From: Pseudomonadota bacterium
GTDB taxonomy: Bacteria; Pseudomonadota; Gammaproteobacteria; Acidiferrobacterales; Acidiferrobacteraceae
NCBI GenBank assembly: GCA_021841585.1
Contig: JAKBUS010000023.1
Coordinates: forward strand, 1-38,619
DNA: 38,619 nt
Direction of reading: 5' to 3'
The first letter of the stretch is position 1, and each line of letters starts with the position of its first letter. Position numbers and translations under genes: made by a program. This document shows positions 18,487 through 26,635 of the stretch, piece by piece. The notes under the pieces are model-generated. The model was not told where the DNA came from, did no database searches, and saw only the letters and a list, made by a program, of their open reading frames with translations.

Positions 18487-19083
18487 ATGAGCCGAAACGT
18501 ATCAGTTGTCTCGAGAACCCGTACCGATACGCGCGAACGGGTGTTGACGGCCGGCCTCCGCTTGTTCACCCGGCATGGCTACTTCAACACCACCACTCAC
18601 GACATCGCACGCGAGTCGCGCGTCAGTATCGGCGCTATTTATCATCACTTTCGGGACAAGGAGGGGATCGCTCGCGGTGTCTACACCATGTTGCTGGAGC
18701 GTATGGTGGACATCATCCAGGATATCCATCGACTCCACTCCTCCACGCATGACCGATGTCGCGCCCTCATGGCGGTGCTATTTAAGTTGGCCGAGGAGGA
18801 GCCGGAGGCAATGGAATTTATGCTACATGCCAAGCATCGGGAGTTTCTCCCCACCGAGACGCCGGTCTGTTCCTCCAAGCCTTTTGCCATGATGCGCGAC
18901 TTTGTGCGAGAGGGTGCGCAGCGGGGCGAAATCCGTGCCATCGATCCTATGGTGGCGTCTGTCAGCCTGTTCGGGGGTGCGATACGCATGATCATTGCGC
19001 GGTTGGATGGTGTTGTGGAACGGGCTCTCCCGGAGTATCTCGACGAGGTGTGGGCGTGTGGCTGGAGGGCGGTTGCCCCCTGA
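18487..19083 (+). CDS. TetR-family transcriptional regulator
   Basis: The 198-residue protein begins with an N-terminal TetR helix-turn-helix: RERVLTAGLRLFTRHGYFNTTTHDIARESRVSIGAIYHHFRDKEGIARGVY (about 16-66). The ligand-binding half contains VDIIQDIHRLHSS, an acidic stretch EEEPEAMEFMLHAKHREFLP and a C-terminal dimer helix. Its own promoter carries a perfect operator, and the same palindrome lies right after its stop in front of dsrE, so it likely represses both itself and dsrE-tusA. There is no Shine-Dalgarno and the start sits next to the -10 box, consistent with leaderless translation. Ligand unknown; a sulfur compound is plausible from context. Confidence 0.88.
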   Translation: MSRNVSVVSRTRTDTRERVLTAGLRLFTRHGYFNTTTHDIARESRVSIGAIYHHFRDKEGIARGVYTMLLERMVDIIQDIHRLHSSTHDRCRALMAVLFKLAEEEPEAMEFMLHAKHREFLPTETPVCSSKPFAMMRDFVREGAQRGEIRAIDPMVASVSLFGGAIRMIIARLDGVVERALPEYLDEVWACGWRAVAP

Positions 19084-19110
19084 TCGCCAGAGTCGTTGCT
19101 GGCCTGTGAC

Positions 19111-19130
19111 TAGAACGAGTGTTCGTTCTA
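19111..19130. promoter_or_regulatory. second TetR-type operator, upstream of dsrE
   Basis: Perfect palindrome TAGAACGA-GTGT-TCGTTCTA. Its seven-base arms are identical to the operator in the tetR promoter, with the same four-base centre length. It lies 12 bases before the dsrE ATG. A weak promoter overlapping it would be -35 GTGACT (19106-19111) and -10 TACTGG (19129-19134), 17 bases apart. Confidence 0.8.
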
Positions 19131-19142
19131 CTGGGAGGTGAT

Positions 19143-19559
19143 ATGAAAAGCATGACGATCGTGATCCGCGACGATGCCTACGACAAAATCCTGACGCCGC
19201 TGGCTTTCACTTATCTCGCGGCCGCAGAAGGCACGCACGTGGACATCCTGTTTGTGAATTGGGCCGTGCGCGCGCTGACCGAGGATGGGGCGCGGGCCTT
19301 GAAGGTCGAGGGGAGGCATGCCGATCAAGACGCCTGGGTACGCGAGCGCGTCGCGGCCGCCGGCCTACCCAACGATATCAACGCCTTGCTCAAGGCCCTG
19401 AAGGAGACGGGCAATGTCAATTTCTATGCATGCAGCCTAGCGGCTGCCATCTTCAATGTGAGTGAGCACAACTTGATCCCCGAGGCCTCAGGGATCGTAG
19501 GCGCGGCGTGGTTCCTGAATGAAAAAGCGGCCAAGGCCGATCATTGCCAATACTTCTAA
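19143..19559 (+). CDS. DsrE-family sulfur-transfer protein
   Basis: The 138-residue cytoplasmic protein resembles the DsrE/DsrF-like family that hands sulfane sulfur between carriers. It shows MTIVIRDDAYDKILTPLAFTYLAAAEGTHVDILFVNWAVRAL, the Rossmann-like first half, and FYACSLAAAIFNV with Cys97 where the family's persulfide cysteine lies; Cys135 near the C-terminus is a second candidate. GGAGGTGAT gives a strong ribosome site 2-3 bases before ATG 19143. It is followed after 17 bases by tusA. In sulfur oxidisers dsrE and tusA commonly sit together and shuttle sulfur toward Hdr-like or Dsr pathways; neither pathway is encoded in this window. Confidence 0.82.
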   Translation: MKSMTIVIRDDAYDKILTPLAFTYLAAAEGTHVDILFVNWAVRALTEDGARALKVEGRHADQDAWVRERVAAAGLPNDINALLKALKETGNVNFYACSLAAAIFNVSEHNLIPEASGIVGAAWFLNEKAAKADHCQYF

Positions 19560-19576
19560 CAAATGAGGCGGATGCC

Positions 19577-19813
19577 ATGACGGATTCGACGATCACGAGC
19601 ACGCTCGACACAACCGGCAAATGTTGTCCCATGCCCATGGTGGAAACCAATCGCGCGATCCGCGCGCTTCGCTCCGGGGAAGTCCTGGAGATCGTGGCTA
19701 CAGACCCGGGTACTCGAACAGACATCCCGTCCTGGTGCGCACGTACCGGCCATCGGCTATTGTCGATGGCCGAAAGCGACGGCACCTTGCGATATTATGT
19801 GCAAAAGGCCTGA
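19577..19813 (+). CDS. tusA: TusA-family sulfur carrier protein
   Basis: The 78-residue protein has the TusA/SirA fold signature: DTTGKCCPMPMVETNRAIRALRSGEVLEIVATDPGTRTDIPSWCARTGHRLL. Cys17 in the CPMP motif is the persulfide carrier; Cys16 is directly beside it, and WC at about residue 53-54 is common in the sulfur-oxidiser subgroup. ATG 19577 is preferred to ATG 19544 because the latter overlaps dsrE and adds residues unlike the family. A GAGGCGG site stands upstream. It is probably cotranscribed with dsrE under TetR control. Role in dissimilatory sulfur transfer rather than tRNA thiolation is inferred from its DsrE partner. Confidence 0.85.
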   Translation: MTDSTITSTLDTTGKCCPMPMVETNRAIRALRSGEVLEIVATDPGTRTDIPSWCARTGHRLLSMAESDGTLRYYVQKA

Positions 19814-19832
19814 TGGGTCGCGCAATCTTCGC

Positions 19833-19871
19833 AAAAAAAGGCGCTTATGTCCTAGTCGGGGCGCGTGCGCC
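19833..19871 (-). terminator. candidate terminator for the rph-hemJ operon
   Basis: On the minus strand GGCGC and GCGCC flank a 22-base loop and are followed by seven T residues, shortly after the hemJ stop. The stem is short, so strength is uncertain, but the T run is the best in this convergent gap. Confidence 0.45.
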
Positions 19872-19880
19872 ATCCTGCCG

Positions 19881-20291
19881 TCAGAAGTGAGGTTTGACCA
19901 CCACCAGAATGACGATCGCGATCAGGATCAATACCGGGACCTCGTTGATCACGCGATAGAAGGTGGTGCTGCGCTTGCGTCCCGCGGCGAGCTCCCGACA
20001 GAGGTGTCCCAGGTAGACGTAATAGGCGACGAGCAGCGCCACCAGTGCCACCTTGATGTCGATCCATAGGCCACGAAAGCCAAAACCCAACCATAACCAC
20101 AGGCCGAGGCTCACCGCCAGGACCGCGCTCGGCGTGGTGAACCGGTAAAGCCTGCGTTCCATGACCACAAAGCGCGCCTGCCCGGCCTCATCGTCCGTAA
20201 GGCTGTGGTACACGAAGAGGCGCGGGAGATAAAAAAGGCCCGCGAACCAGGTGATGACGAACACGATATGAAAGGCCTTGATCCAAAGCAT
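19881..20291 (-). CDS. hemJ: protoporphyrinogen oxidase HemJ
   Basis: HemJ is a small inner-membrane haem protein that oxidises protoporphyrinogen IX to protoporphyrin IX, the next-to-last step of haem synthesis. The 136-residue product has four hydrophobic helices and the family start MLWIKAFHIVFVITWFAGLFYLPRLFVYH with the conserved His and Arg, plus RLYRFTTPSAVLAVSLGLWLW and the C-terminal INEVPVLILIAIVILVVVKPHF. ATG 20291 shares a TAATG overlap with the hemW stop, so translation is probably coupled; the frame's upstream extension is hemW sequence. Confidence 0.93.
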   Translation of the reverse strand: MLWIKAFHIVFVITWFAGLFYLPRLFVYHSLTDDEAGQARFVVMERRLYRFTTPSAVLAVSLGLWLWLGFGFRGLWIDIKVALVALLVAYYVYLGHLCRELAAGRKRSTTFYRVINEVPVLILIAIVILVVVKPHF

Positions 20292-21460
20292 TATGAGGCC
20301 TCGGCTGGCATGGTTTCGGTGGCGGCGAGGAACTCCGCGAGCAGCGCGTCGAGAAACCGCCGACCCAAGGGTGTGGTGTGCATCCGGTCGCCCTCGCGCC
20401 CCAAGAGATCCCGAGCGAAGGCGGGCGCCCATAACGACTCCAGGTCCGTGAAGTCATAACCCGTGCGGTCCCGAAGCAGGTCTTGCGAAAATCCCTCGGT
20501 AAGGCGCAGGGCATTCAGGAGGAACTCGAAGATGAGCTCGCGGCGCGCGAGCCGGCGACGGCTGGCGATGCGGCCGCGGTCTGCCATGTAAGCGGCCGGA
20601 TCGGCGTTCCGTGCCATGCGCGTCACCCCTTGCGCATCGGTGAGCTTGCTGTGCGCGCCCGCCCCGAGTCCCAAATAGTCGCCAAAGCGCCAATAATTGA
20701 GATTATGCGCGCAGCGGTAGCCGGCGCGCGCGTAGGCCGATACCTCGTAACGGTCGTATCCGGCGTCGCCCGCGGCCTGTGTCACCGTCTCCTCGATGGC
20801 CATGCGCTCGTCTTCCGAAGGCAGCGTGGGCGGGTCGTGGGCAAACGCGGTGTGGGCCTCGATCGTGAGCTCGTAGAGCGACAGATGAGGGGGGTCCACC
20901 GCCAGTGCCGCGCGTACGTCGGCCTCGGCCTCAGCCGTGGTCTGATCCGGCAGCCCGTACATAAGATCGATGTTGAAGGACCGGAAGCCCGCGCCGGCGG
21001 CGGCCTCCATGGCCTCATGCGCGGTGCGCGCATCGTGGATGCGTCCAAGCCGGCGCAAGGCGGGGTCGTGGAGACTTTGGACGCCGAGCGACAGCCGCGT
21101 CACCCCGGCCTCACAAAAGGCCTGAAAGCGGCTGCTGTCGATGGTGCCCGGGTTGGCCTCAAGGGTGATCTCGCAGTCGTTTCCGAGTGCCGCGCGCCGC
21201 CCCACACCCTCCAAGATATCGGCGATGGCTGCCCCCGAGAACAGGCTGGGCGTCCCCCCGCCGAAGAATATTGTATCGATCGCGCGCCCCTGCAAGCCCT
21301 CTTGGCTGTGCTCGAGATCGTCGAGCAGGGCACGCACATAGGACCCCTCGGGGAGCGGTGCGCGCTGCGCCAATGAGTGGAAATCGCAATAGGGGCATTT
21401 GGCCACGCACCACGGGATGTGGATGTAGAGGCTAAGTGGCGGCAGTGGCGCTTTGCTCAT
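20291..21460 (-). CDS. hemW: radical SAM haem chaperone HemW
   Basis: HemW, often mislabelled coproporphyrinogen oxidase, binds haem and passes it to respiratory enzymes. The 389-residue product starts LSLYIHIPWCVAKCPYCDFHS with the CxxxCxxC cluster ligands (Cys18, 22, 25) followed by DF; HemN itself has a further Cys there, which separates the two. Other motifs: IFFGGGTPSLF, EITLEANPGT, RLSLGVQSLHDPALRRLGR and NLNYWRFGDYLGLGAGAHS. It sits between rdgB and hemJ, with ATGA overlap at the rdgB stop. Confidence 0.95.
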   Translation of the reverse strand: MSKAPLPPLSLYIHIPWCVAKCPYCDFHSLAQRAPLPEGSYVRALLDDLEHSQEGLQGRAIDTIFFGGGTPSLFSGAAIADILEGVGRRAALGNDCEITLEANPGTIDSSRFQAFCEAGVTRLSLGVQSLHDPALRRLGRIHDARTAHEAMEAAAGAGFRSFNIDLMYGLPDQTTAEAEADVRAALAVDPPHLSLYELTIEAHTAFAHDPPTLPSEDERMAIEETVTQAAGDAGYDRYEVSAYARAGYRCAHNLNYWRFGDYLGLGAGAHSKLTDAQGVTRMARNADPAAYMADRGRIASRRRLARRELIFEFLLNALRLTEGFSQDLLRDRTGYDFTDLESLWAPAFARDLLGREGDRMHTTPLGRRFLDALLAEFLAATETMPAEAS

Positions 21461-22050
21461 GGGCGGGTGCCGAGGAGTCGCGACATCGCCCGCAAGGCCT
21501 GCCCGCGATGACTCAATGCCCGTTTCTGCTCGGGATCAAGCTCGGCGGCAGCGCAATTATGGGTCGGCACATAGAACACGGGGTCGTAGCCAAAGCCGCC
21601 GGTACCGCGTTCGGCGGTCAGGATGCGGCCCTCCCACAGGCCGTCGGCGATGAGCGGGCGTGGGTCGCGGGCGTGGCGTATATAGACCAGCACGCAATAA
21701 AAGCGCGCGCCACGCTCGGACTCCGGTACGCCCGCGAGCGCCGCCAGCAGCGCCGCGCGGTTTTGCGGGTCGTCGGCATGGTCTCCGGCGAAGCGTGCCG
21801 AATGCAGACCGGGGCGCCCGCCGAGGGCATCGACCTCCAGTCCGGAATCATCGGCGAGCGCCGGAAGCCCGCTCGCGGCCGCGGCATGCCGGGCCTTGAT
21901 GAGGGCGTTTTCCACGAAGGTGAGGCCATCCTCGACGGCCGGCGCCACACCGAAGGCATCTTGCGCGATCAGGGTGACACCGTGCTCCGCCAAGGCCCCC
22001 GAGAGCTCGCGAATCTTGCCGGCGTTGTGGGTGGCGCAGCAGATCTTCAC
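21457..22050 (-). CDS. rdgB: non-canonical purine NTP pyrophosphatase RdgB
   Basis: House-cleaning enzyme that hydrolyses dITP and XTP to monophosphates, preventing their use in DNA. The 197-residue product shows [16 protein letters not shown] at the start, [19 protein letters not shown] (catalytic Glu/Lys region), [25 protein letters not shown] and [12 protein letters not shown], then [16 protein letters not shown], all standard for the Ham1/RdgB family. It overlaps rph by 4 bases and hemW by 4 bases. Confidence 0.96.
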   Translation of the reverse strand: MKICCATHNAGKIRELSGALAEHGVTLIAQDAFGVAPAVEDGLTFVENALIKARHAAAASGLPALADDSGLEVDALGGRPGLHSARFAGDHADDPQNRAALLAALAGVPESERGARFYCVLVYIRHARDPRPLIADGLWEGRILTAERGTGGFGYDPVFYVPTHNCAAAELDPEQKRALSHRGQALRAMSRLLGTRP

Positions 22051-22769
22051 GGCTCGCCGGCCAATGCCTGGCGTTGGGCCTCGAGCAACTCCTTGATGCC
22101 GTTGCGGGCAAGCTCGGTCATGGCCAGCATCTCCTCGAAACGGAAGCTGCCGCGCTCGGCGGTCCCCTGAAGCTCGATAAAGCCGCCGGCGTCGTCCATG
22201 ACCACGTTCATGTCGGTCGCGGCGTTCGAATCCTCGGCGTAATCGAGGTCAACGACGGGCGTGCCGTTATGCACCCCGACCGACACCGAGGCCACTTGCC
22301 GGCGCAGCGGGTCTTCTTTCAGGAGCTTATGGGACTTCAGGAAGCGAATGGCATCGGCGAGCGCGACGTAACCGCCGGTGATCGAGGCCGTGCGCGTGCC
22401 CCCGTCGGCCTGCAAGACGTCACAGTCGATCATGATCGTGCGTTCGCCTAAGGCCTTCAGGTCGAGCGCCGCGCGCAGCGAGCGGCCGATGAGGCGCTGG
22501 ATCTCCACGGTGCGCCCATCCTGCTTGCCGCGCGCCGCCTCGCGCTGGGTGCGCTGGCCGGTGGCGCGCGGAAGCATGCCGTATTCCGCCGTGAGCCAGC
22601 CCTGTCCGCGGCCCTTCAGGAACGGCGGCACCTTCTCGTCGATGCTTGCCGTACACAAAACGCGCGTGTTGCCGAACTCGATGAGCACCGATCCTTCCGC
22701 GTAGCGCGTGAATTGACGGGTGATCTTGATGGTGCGTAGCGCGTCCGCGGCGCGTCCGCTTGGTCTCAT
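22047..22769 (-). CDS. rph: ribonuclease PH
   Basis: 3' to 5' phosphorolytic exoribonuclease that trims tRNA precursors. At 240 residues it has full family length: [115 protein letters not shown] and [18 protein letters not shown]. The C-terminal part is complete, unlike the truncated rph of E. coli K-12. AAAGGA lies upstream of ATG 22769. First gene of the rph-rdgB-hemW-hemJ string. Confidence 0.97.
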   Translation of the reverse strand: MRPSGRAADALRTIKITRQFTRYAEGSVLIEFGNTRVLCTASIDEKVPPFLKGRGQGWLTAEYGMLPRATGQRTQREAARGKQDGRTVEIQRLIGRSLRAALDLKALGERTIMIDCDVLQADGGTRTASITGGYVALADAIRFLKSHKLLKEDPLRRQVASVSVGVHNGTPVVDLDYAEDSNAATDMNVVMDDAGGFIELQGTAERGSFRFEEMLAMTELARNGIKELLEAQRQALAGEP

Positions 22770-22859
22770 GAGGATATCCTTTAAGCTTGGGGTGTCGGCC
22801 GCCAGTTTAACAAAAAGCCCGCACCGGCATCAGCGCGCCGCCGATTGATGTGGCCGGCG

Positions 22860-23738
22860 CTATTCTTTCGGGGACGCCTTCTTGGCCGCGTCCCTCATTT
22901 CCTCCAGTTTGCGACCGACGATGAGGCGGCGCCCCTGTTCCCAGAAGGTGCGCGCCGTAAGCCGGCGGGCCTGGGGGCTAAGTCCCGTGAGGCGTCCCGG
23001 CCGGTCCTGCCAGCGCAGCGCCGCGGCGCTGATGTTATCGGCGGCCTTCTCGCGGCGGTTTTCGGCGGCCAGCAGGAGGTCGGCGAGGCCGCTTTCGAGG
23101 ACCGGGTGGTCAAGCGTGCGGACAATCTCGCGGTCTGACATCGCCTCCCACACGCCGTCGCTGCACAGCAGAAGCATGTCGCCGGGGTGGAGCGCGGTCT
23201 CGGCGCCCAGGTGGATGGTTGGATCCTCGCGGCCTCCCAGGCAGGCGAGCAGGTGGCTCTTTTCGGGGTGCGCGCGCGACTCCTCGTCGTCGAGGATGCC
23301 GCGTTCGCGGAAGGTCTCGATCGTGGTGTCGTCGTGGGTGCGGTTGATCGTGGCATTGTTGTGGAGGTGGTAGAGGCGACTGTCCCCGACGTGCGCCCAG
23401 TAGGCGCAGCCATCTTGCACTAGGGCCAGGACCGCGGTCGTGCGCGGTGCTATGGGTGGGTCGAGGCGCGGACCGAGCCCCTTCAGGGCCTGATGGGCCT
23501 GGAACAGGATGAAGGCGAGAAAGTTGGACGGATCTTGGATGCGTGCCGAGCGTACCGTGCGGAAGGCGCGCACCGCGACCTGGCACAAGGTCGCCGAGGC
23601 TAAGCCGCCCCCCTTGTGTCCCCCCAGGCCATCTCCCAGAACCATGAGTACCGCGGTATCGCGTTCGGCGATCGCCACGCGGTCCTCGTTATAGGCGCGG
23701 CCACCTTGTCGTGAGCCTTGCGTACAGACATATTTCAT
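22860..23738 (-). CDS. PP2C-type serine/threonine protein phosphatase
   Basis: Metal-dependent phosphatase of 292 residues that most likely reverses phosphorylation by the kinase encoded just upstream. Motifs: GRAYNEDRVAI (Asp19), LGDGLGGHKGG (Asp36), AYWAHVGDSRLYHL, MLLLCSDGVWEAMSDREIV and AADNISAAALRW, covering the expected metal-binding aspartates. AGAGGAC stands before ATG 23738. The C-terminal tail (about 255-292) is basic and has no membrane segment. The kinase stop is 39 bases away, implying one operon. Kinase-phosphatase pairs of this type control type VI secretion in some bacteria, but no such genes are present here, so the target is unknown. Confidence 0.9.
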   Translation of the reverse strand: MKYVCTQGSRQGGRAYNEDRVAIAERDTAVLMVLGDGLGGHKGGGLASATLCQVAVRAFRTVRSARIQDPSNFLAFILFQAHQALKGLGPRLDPPIAPRTTAVLALVQDGCAYWAHVGDSRLYHLHNNATINRTHDDTTIETFRERGILDDEESRAHPEKSHLLACLGGREDPTIHLGAETALHPGDMLLLCSDGVWEAMSDREIVRTLDHPVLESGLADLLLAAENRREKAADNISAAALRWQDRPGRLTGLSPQARRLTARTFWEQGRRLIVGRKLEEMRDAAKKASPKE

Positions 23739-23777
23739 ACTCGTCCTCTCCCCATGCCCCCGGGCCTTTGCCTGCTG

Positions 23778-24719
23778 TTATGACCGCTTCAGCCGCGGCC
23801 ACGGCCAGCGGTCGAACCACCGGCCGATATCGCCCCTATTGTCCGATTCCTGGCGAGGTGTCTCGCTCAGAAAGGCCAATAGTTGCCCGACGTTCTGCGG
23901 TCGTTGCAACTGGTCCATCTGCATGCACCAGTCTATGGCCTCCAGGATTTGCGCGGAGTACCGGCGGCCATAGCGGCCTTTCGCCCCCTTGAAGGTGTCC
24001 TTGGTGGCGCGCGCCGTGGCTGGCGGCGGCGCGCGCCCGCTGAGGCACGCCCACATCGATGCGCCGATCGCATATAGGTCGGTCCAGGGACCGATATGCC
24101 CCTTGGTGTGCTGTTCGAGGGGCGCGAATCCGGCGGTCAGGGTGCGCAGGCCCGCGGGCCGCTCGAGAGTCCTTTGGGCGGCCCCGAAGTCCAATAGCAG
24201 CGGGTTGCCGCCCGGGCGCAGCAAGATGTTGGCGGGTTTGATGTCGAGGTGCAGGAGGCCGTGGGTGTGAAGCTCGTCTAGGCCCATGAGCAGCGGCGGG
24301 AGCATGGTGCGCAGGAACTTCTCGCTAAGCCCCCCCGGATGGCGTTTGATGTACCAGCGCAGGTCCCGGCCGACTTCGTAATGCATGACCATGTAGGCGG
24401 TATTGTGGGCGCGAAAGAAGTTGCTGACCTGGACGATGTTGGGGTGGTGGAGCTTGGCGAGTGCCGCGGCCTCGTCGAAAAATCGCTTAAGTCCCGAGGC
24501 AAAAAGCCCCGCGGTCTCCTCGGAGAGCGGCTCGACCCGGCCGTCCGGGGTCCTCCATGCCTGGGTCACCGGAAGAAACTCCTTGATGACCACCTCGGAT
24601 CCGGATGCCAGATCGGACGCGAGATAAACCGAGCTGAAACCCCCTGCGCCGAGGGTCTTTTCGATTCGGTAGCCCTTCAGGACATAGCCTTGGGCCAAAG
24701 GACTCGGTTGTTTGCGCAT
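23778..24719 (-). CDS. soluble Hanks-type serine/threonine protein kinase
   Basis: The 313-residue protein is a single kinase domain: glycine loop LGAGGFSSVY (about 23-32), Lys46 in VVIKEF, HLDIKPANILL with catalytic Asp159 and Asn164, and DFG at 177-179, then GFAPLEQHTKGHIGPWTDLYAIGASMWACLSGRAPP. The residue before the catalytic Asp is Leu instead of Arg, so it is a non-RD kinase and may not need activation-loop phosphorylation. There is no membrane helix or sensor domain. I chose ATG 24719 over GTG 24731; neither has a clear ribosome site. It pairs with the PP2C gene downstream. Confidence 0.88.
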   Translation of the reverse strand: MRKQPSPLAQGYVLKGYRIEKTLGAGGFSSVYLASDLASGSEVVIKEFLPVTQAWRTPDGRVEPLSEETAGLFASGLKRFFDEAAALAKLHHPNIVQVSNFFRAHNTAYMVMHYEVGRDLRWYIKRHPGGLSEKFLRTMLPPLLMGLDELHTHGLLHLDIKPANILLRPGGNPLLLDFGAAQRTLERPAGLRTLTAGFAPLEQHTKGHIGPWTDLYAIGASMWACLSGRAPPPATARATKDTFKGAKGRYGRRYSAQILEAIDWCMQMDQLQRPQNVGQLLAFLSETPRQESDNRGDIGRWFDRWPWPRLKRS

Positions 24720-24732
24720 GTGTCTAGACACA
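24719..24732. promoter_or_regulatory. 14-bp perfect palindrome over the kinase start codon
   Basis: TGTGTCTAGACACA is a perfect palindrome that begins at the first base of the kinase start codon. It lies in the 122-base gap shared with divergent yicC, so a bound protein could block the kinase gene. No regulator is identified; chance cannot be excluded at this length. Confidence 0.4.
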
Positions 24733-24841
24733 ATAACCGAAAACGCGCCAAAAAGCTGTCATGGCCCGATGCCCTCACATGCCCGCCGCCCGCCGTGGCA
24801 CGGTGTACCGGCACCCCTGGGTTTCGGTTAGTATGGCGGCC

Positions 24842-25708
24842 ATGACGGTTTCCGTGAAAAGCATGACCGCGTTCGCGCGCGCCCAGACCCATACCGAACA
24901 GGGCGATCTCGCATGCGAGCTGCGCTCGGTCAATCATCGCTATCTGGAGGTGTCGGTGCGCCTGCCGGATGGCCTGAGTACCCTTGAGGGCGTGGTCCGC
25001 GAGCGTCTCTCGCAAGCGCTCGCGCGCGGCAAGGTCGACTGCCAGGTCGTGTGGCGCCGGGCCCCGACCGAGGCGGGGCTCGCGGTCGATCGGCATCTGG
25101 CCGCGGAGGTCGTGGGTGCCGCCGAGTTGCTGCGCGCCGACCATGCCACGCTCGCGCCGCTGACCGTCGCGGACGTGTTGCGTTGGCCCGGGGTAGTGGC
25201 CGCGCGCCCGGGGCCGGCCCTGGACGGGCCGGTCACCGAGGTCTGCGAGCGTGCGCTCACCGCCCTCATCGAGCATCGGCGGCGCGAAGGCGAACGGTTG
25301 GCGCAAGGGCTGCGCGAGCGGCTTGACCTTATGGAGGCCGAGGTCGGCGCCTTGCGTGGGCTGGTGGCCCAGGGCCTGGTGTCGTTGCGCGAGCGGCTAC
25401 GCGCGCGCGTGGGGGCCCTCGCGCCGCCGCTCGATGGTGAGCGGTTGGAGCAGGAGGTGGTGCTTTTGGCGCAACGCGGGGATGTCGAGGAGGAACTGGA
25501 GCGCCTCGCCGTCCACATTGGCGAGGCGCGCGCGGCGCTCGCCGAGGGCGGACCCATCGGCCGGCGTCTCGATTTCTTGATGCAGGAGCTCAACCGCGAG
25601 GCCAATACCGTGGCCTCCAAGTCGTCATCGGCGCGCATTTCGAGCGTCGCCGTCGGCCTCAAGGTCTTGATAGAACAGATGCGCGAACAGGTGCAGAACA
25701 TTGAATAA
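24842..25708 (+). CDS. yicC: YicC-family endoribonuclease
   Basis: YicC/YloC proteins are endoribonucleases involved in small RNA and mRNA turnover. The 288-residue product has [11 protein letters not shown] at the start, [23 protein letters not shown] (about 20-42), [20 protein letters not shown] and the diagnostic C-terminus [52 protein letters not shown] 24842 is chosen to match the family; the open frame continues upstream without family sequence. It has no clear ribosome site. It overlaps the gmk start, as yicC and gmk are often adjacent. Confidence 0.92.
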   Translation: MTVSVKSMTAFARAQTHTEQGDLACELRSVNHRYLEVSVRLPDGLSTLEGVVRERLSQALARGKVDCQVVWRRAPTEAGLAVDRHLAAEVVGAAELLRADHATLAPLTVADVLRWPGVVAARPGPALDGPVTEVCERALTALIEHRRREGERLAQGLRERLDLMEAEVGALRGLVAQGLVSLRERLRARVGALAPPLDGERLEQEVVLLAQRGDVEEELERLAVHIGEARAALAEGGPIGRRLDFLMQELNREANTVASKSSSARISSVAVGLKVLIEQMREQVQNIE

Positions 25709-26309
25709 TGATCCCCGCTTGGTCATCCTGTCGGCCCCGAGCGGTGCCGGCAAGAGCAGTCTCGCCAAGGCTTTGGCCGCCGATCCGCGTTTCGGGGTGT
25801 CGGTCTCGCATACCACGAGGCCGGCCCGTCCGGGCGAGCAAGACGGCGTGCATTACCACTTCGTGGATCATGCGGCGTTCGAGCGTCTGGTCGCCGAGGG
25901 GGCCTTTCTGGAGCATGCGCAGGTCTTCGGCAACCGCTATGGGACGACGCGCGCGGCCGTCGAATCCCTGTTGCGTGAAGGTCGGCATGTGATCCTCGAC
26001 ATCGACTGGCAGGGCGCCCGGCGCATCAAGGCATTGTGGCCCGAGGCGCTCACGATTTTCATCCTGCCACCCTCGCTGGAGGCCCTCGAGGCGCGGTTGC
26101 GCGGCCGTGGCCAGGATGGCGAGGCAGTGATCGCCCAGCGCATGGCCCAGGCGCGCGACGAGATGGCCCATGCCGGGGAGTTCGACCACATCATCGTGAA
26201 CGACGCGTTCGAAGAGGCGCAAGCCGACCTGAAGACTCTGATCGCCGAAGGCCGCCTGCGCCGGCCCCTGCGGTACGACCCCGGGCTCTTCGCGCCTACC
26301 GACGCATAA
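25701..26309 (+). CDS. gmk: guanylate kinase
   Basis: Converts GMP to GDP with ATP. The 202-residue product begins [24 protein letters not shown] (P-loop about 11-18), then [22 protein letters not shown] (GMP-binding), [31 protein letters not shown] and [22 protein letters not shown]. The start appears to be TTG 25701, with AGGTG seven bases upstream, overlapping the yicC stop by 8 bases; no ATG in this frame fits. A TTG start may limit expression. Followed by rpoZ and spoT as in E. coli. Confidence 0.95.
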   Translation: MNNDPRLVILSAPSGAGKSSLAKALAADPRFGVSVSHTTRPARPGEQDGVHYHFVDHAAFERLVAEGAFLEHAQVFGNRYGTTRAAVESLLREGRHVILDIDWQGARRIKALWPEALTIFILPPSLEALEARLRGRGQDGEAVIAQRMAQARDEMAHAGEFDHIIVNDAFEEAQADLKTLIAEGRLRRPLRYDPGLFAPTDA

Positions 26310-26353
26310 GGGGATTTGCTAGACTTCCGGTCTTGGATTATGAGGAGTGTGTT

Positions 26354-26635
26354 ATGGCCCGCATCACCGTTGAGGATTGTCTGGAGCACGTCGAGAACCG
26401 CTTTCAGCTGGTGCTGGTGGCGGCGCGCCGGGCCCGTCAGCTGGCCTTGGGCGCCGAGCCGTGCGTGGCGCGCGAGAACGACAAGCCGACGGTTCTGGCC
26501 CTGCGCGAGATCGCCGAAGGTTACGTGACCAGCGCCATTTTGGACGATAATCCGGAGGCGGGCCTGGAGTCCGATGATGATGCCGTCTTATCCCTCGGAA
26601 CAGGCGGTGACGCCACCGCAAATCCCGCCCCCTGA
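26354..26635 (+). CDS. rpoZ: RNA polymerase omega subunit
   Basis: Small subunit that assists RNA polymerase assembly and forms part of a ppGpp site. The 93-residue product starts [36 protein letters not shown] and has [18 protein letters not shown], both diagnostic. GAGGAG lies just upstream of ATG 26354. Its 3' end overlaps the spoT 5' end by about 60 bases in another frame, an unusually long overlap for this pair. The last 20 residues ([19 protein letters not shown]) are divergent and probably disordered. Confidence 0.95.
   Translation: MARITVEDCLEHVENRFQLVLVAARRARQLALGAEPCVARENDKPTVLALREIAEGYVTSAILDDNPEAGLESDDDAVLSLGTGGDATANPAP

Noticed and set aside
20483-21376. A 297-codon plus-strand frame opposite hemW
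   Set aside because: Antisense to hemW with no ribosome site or family motifs.
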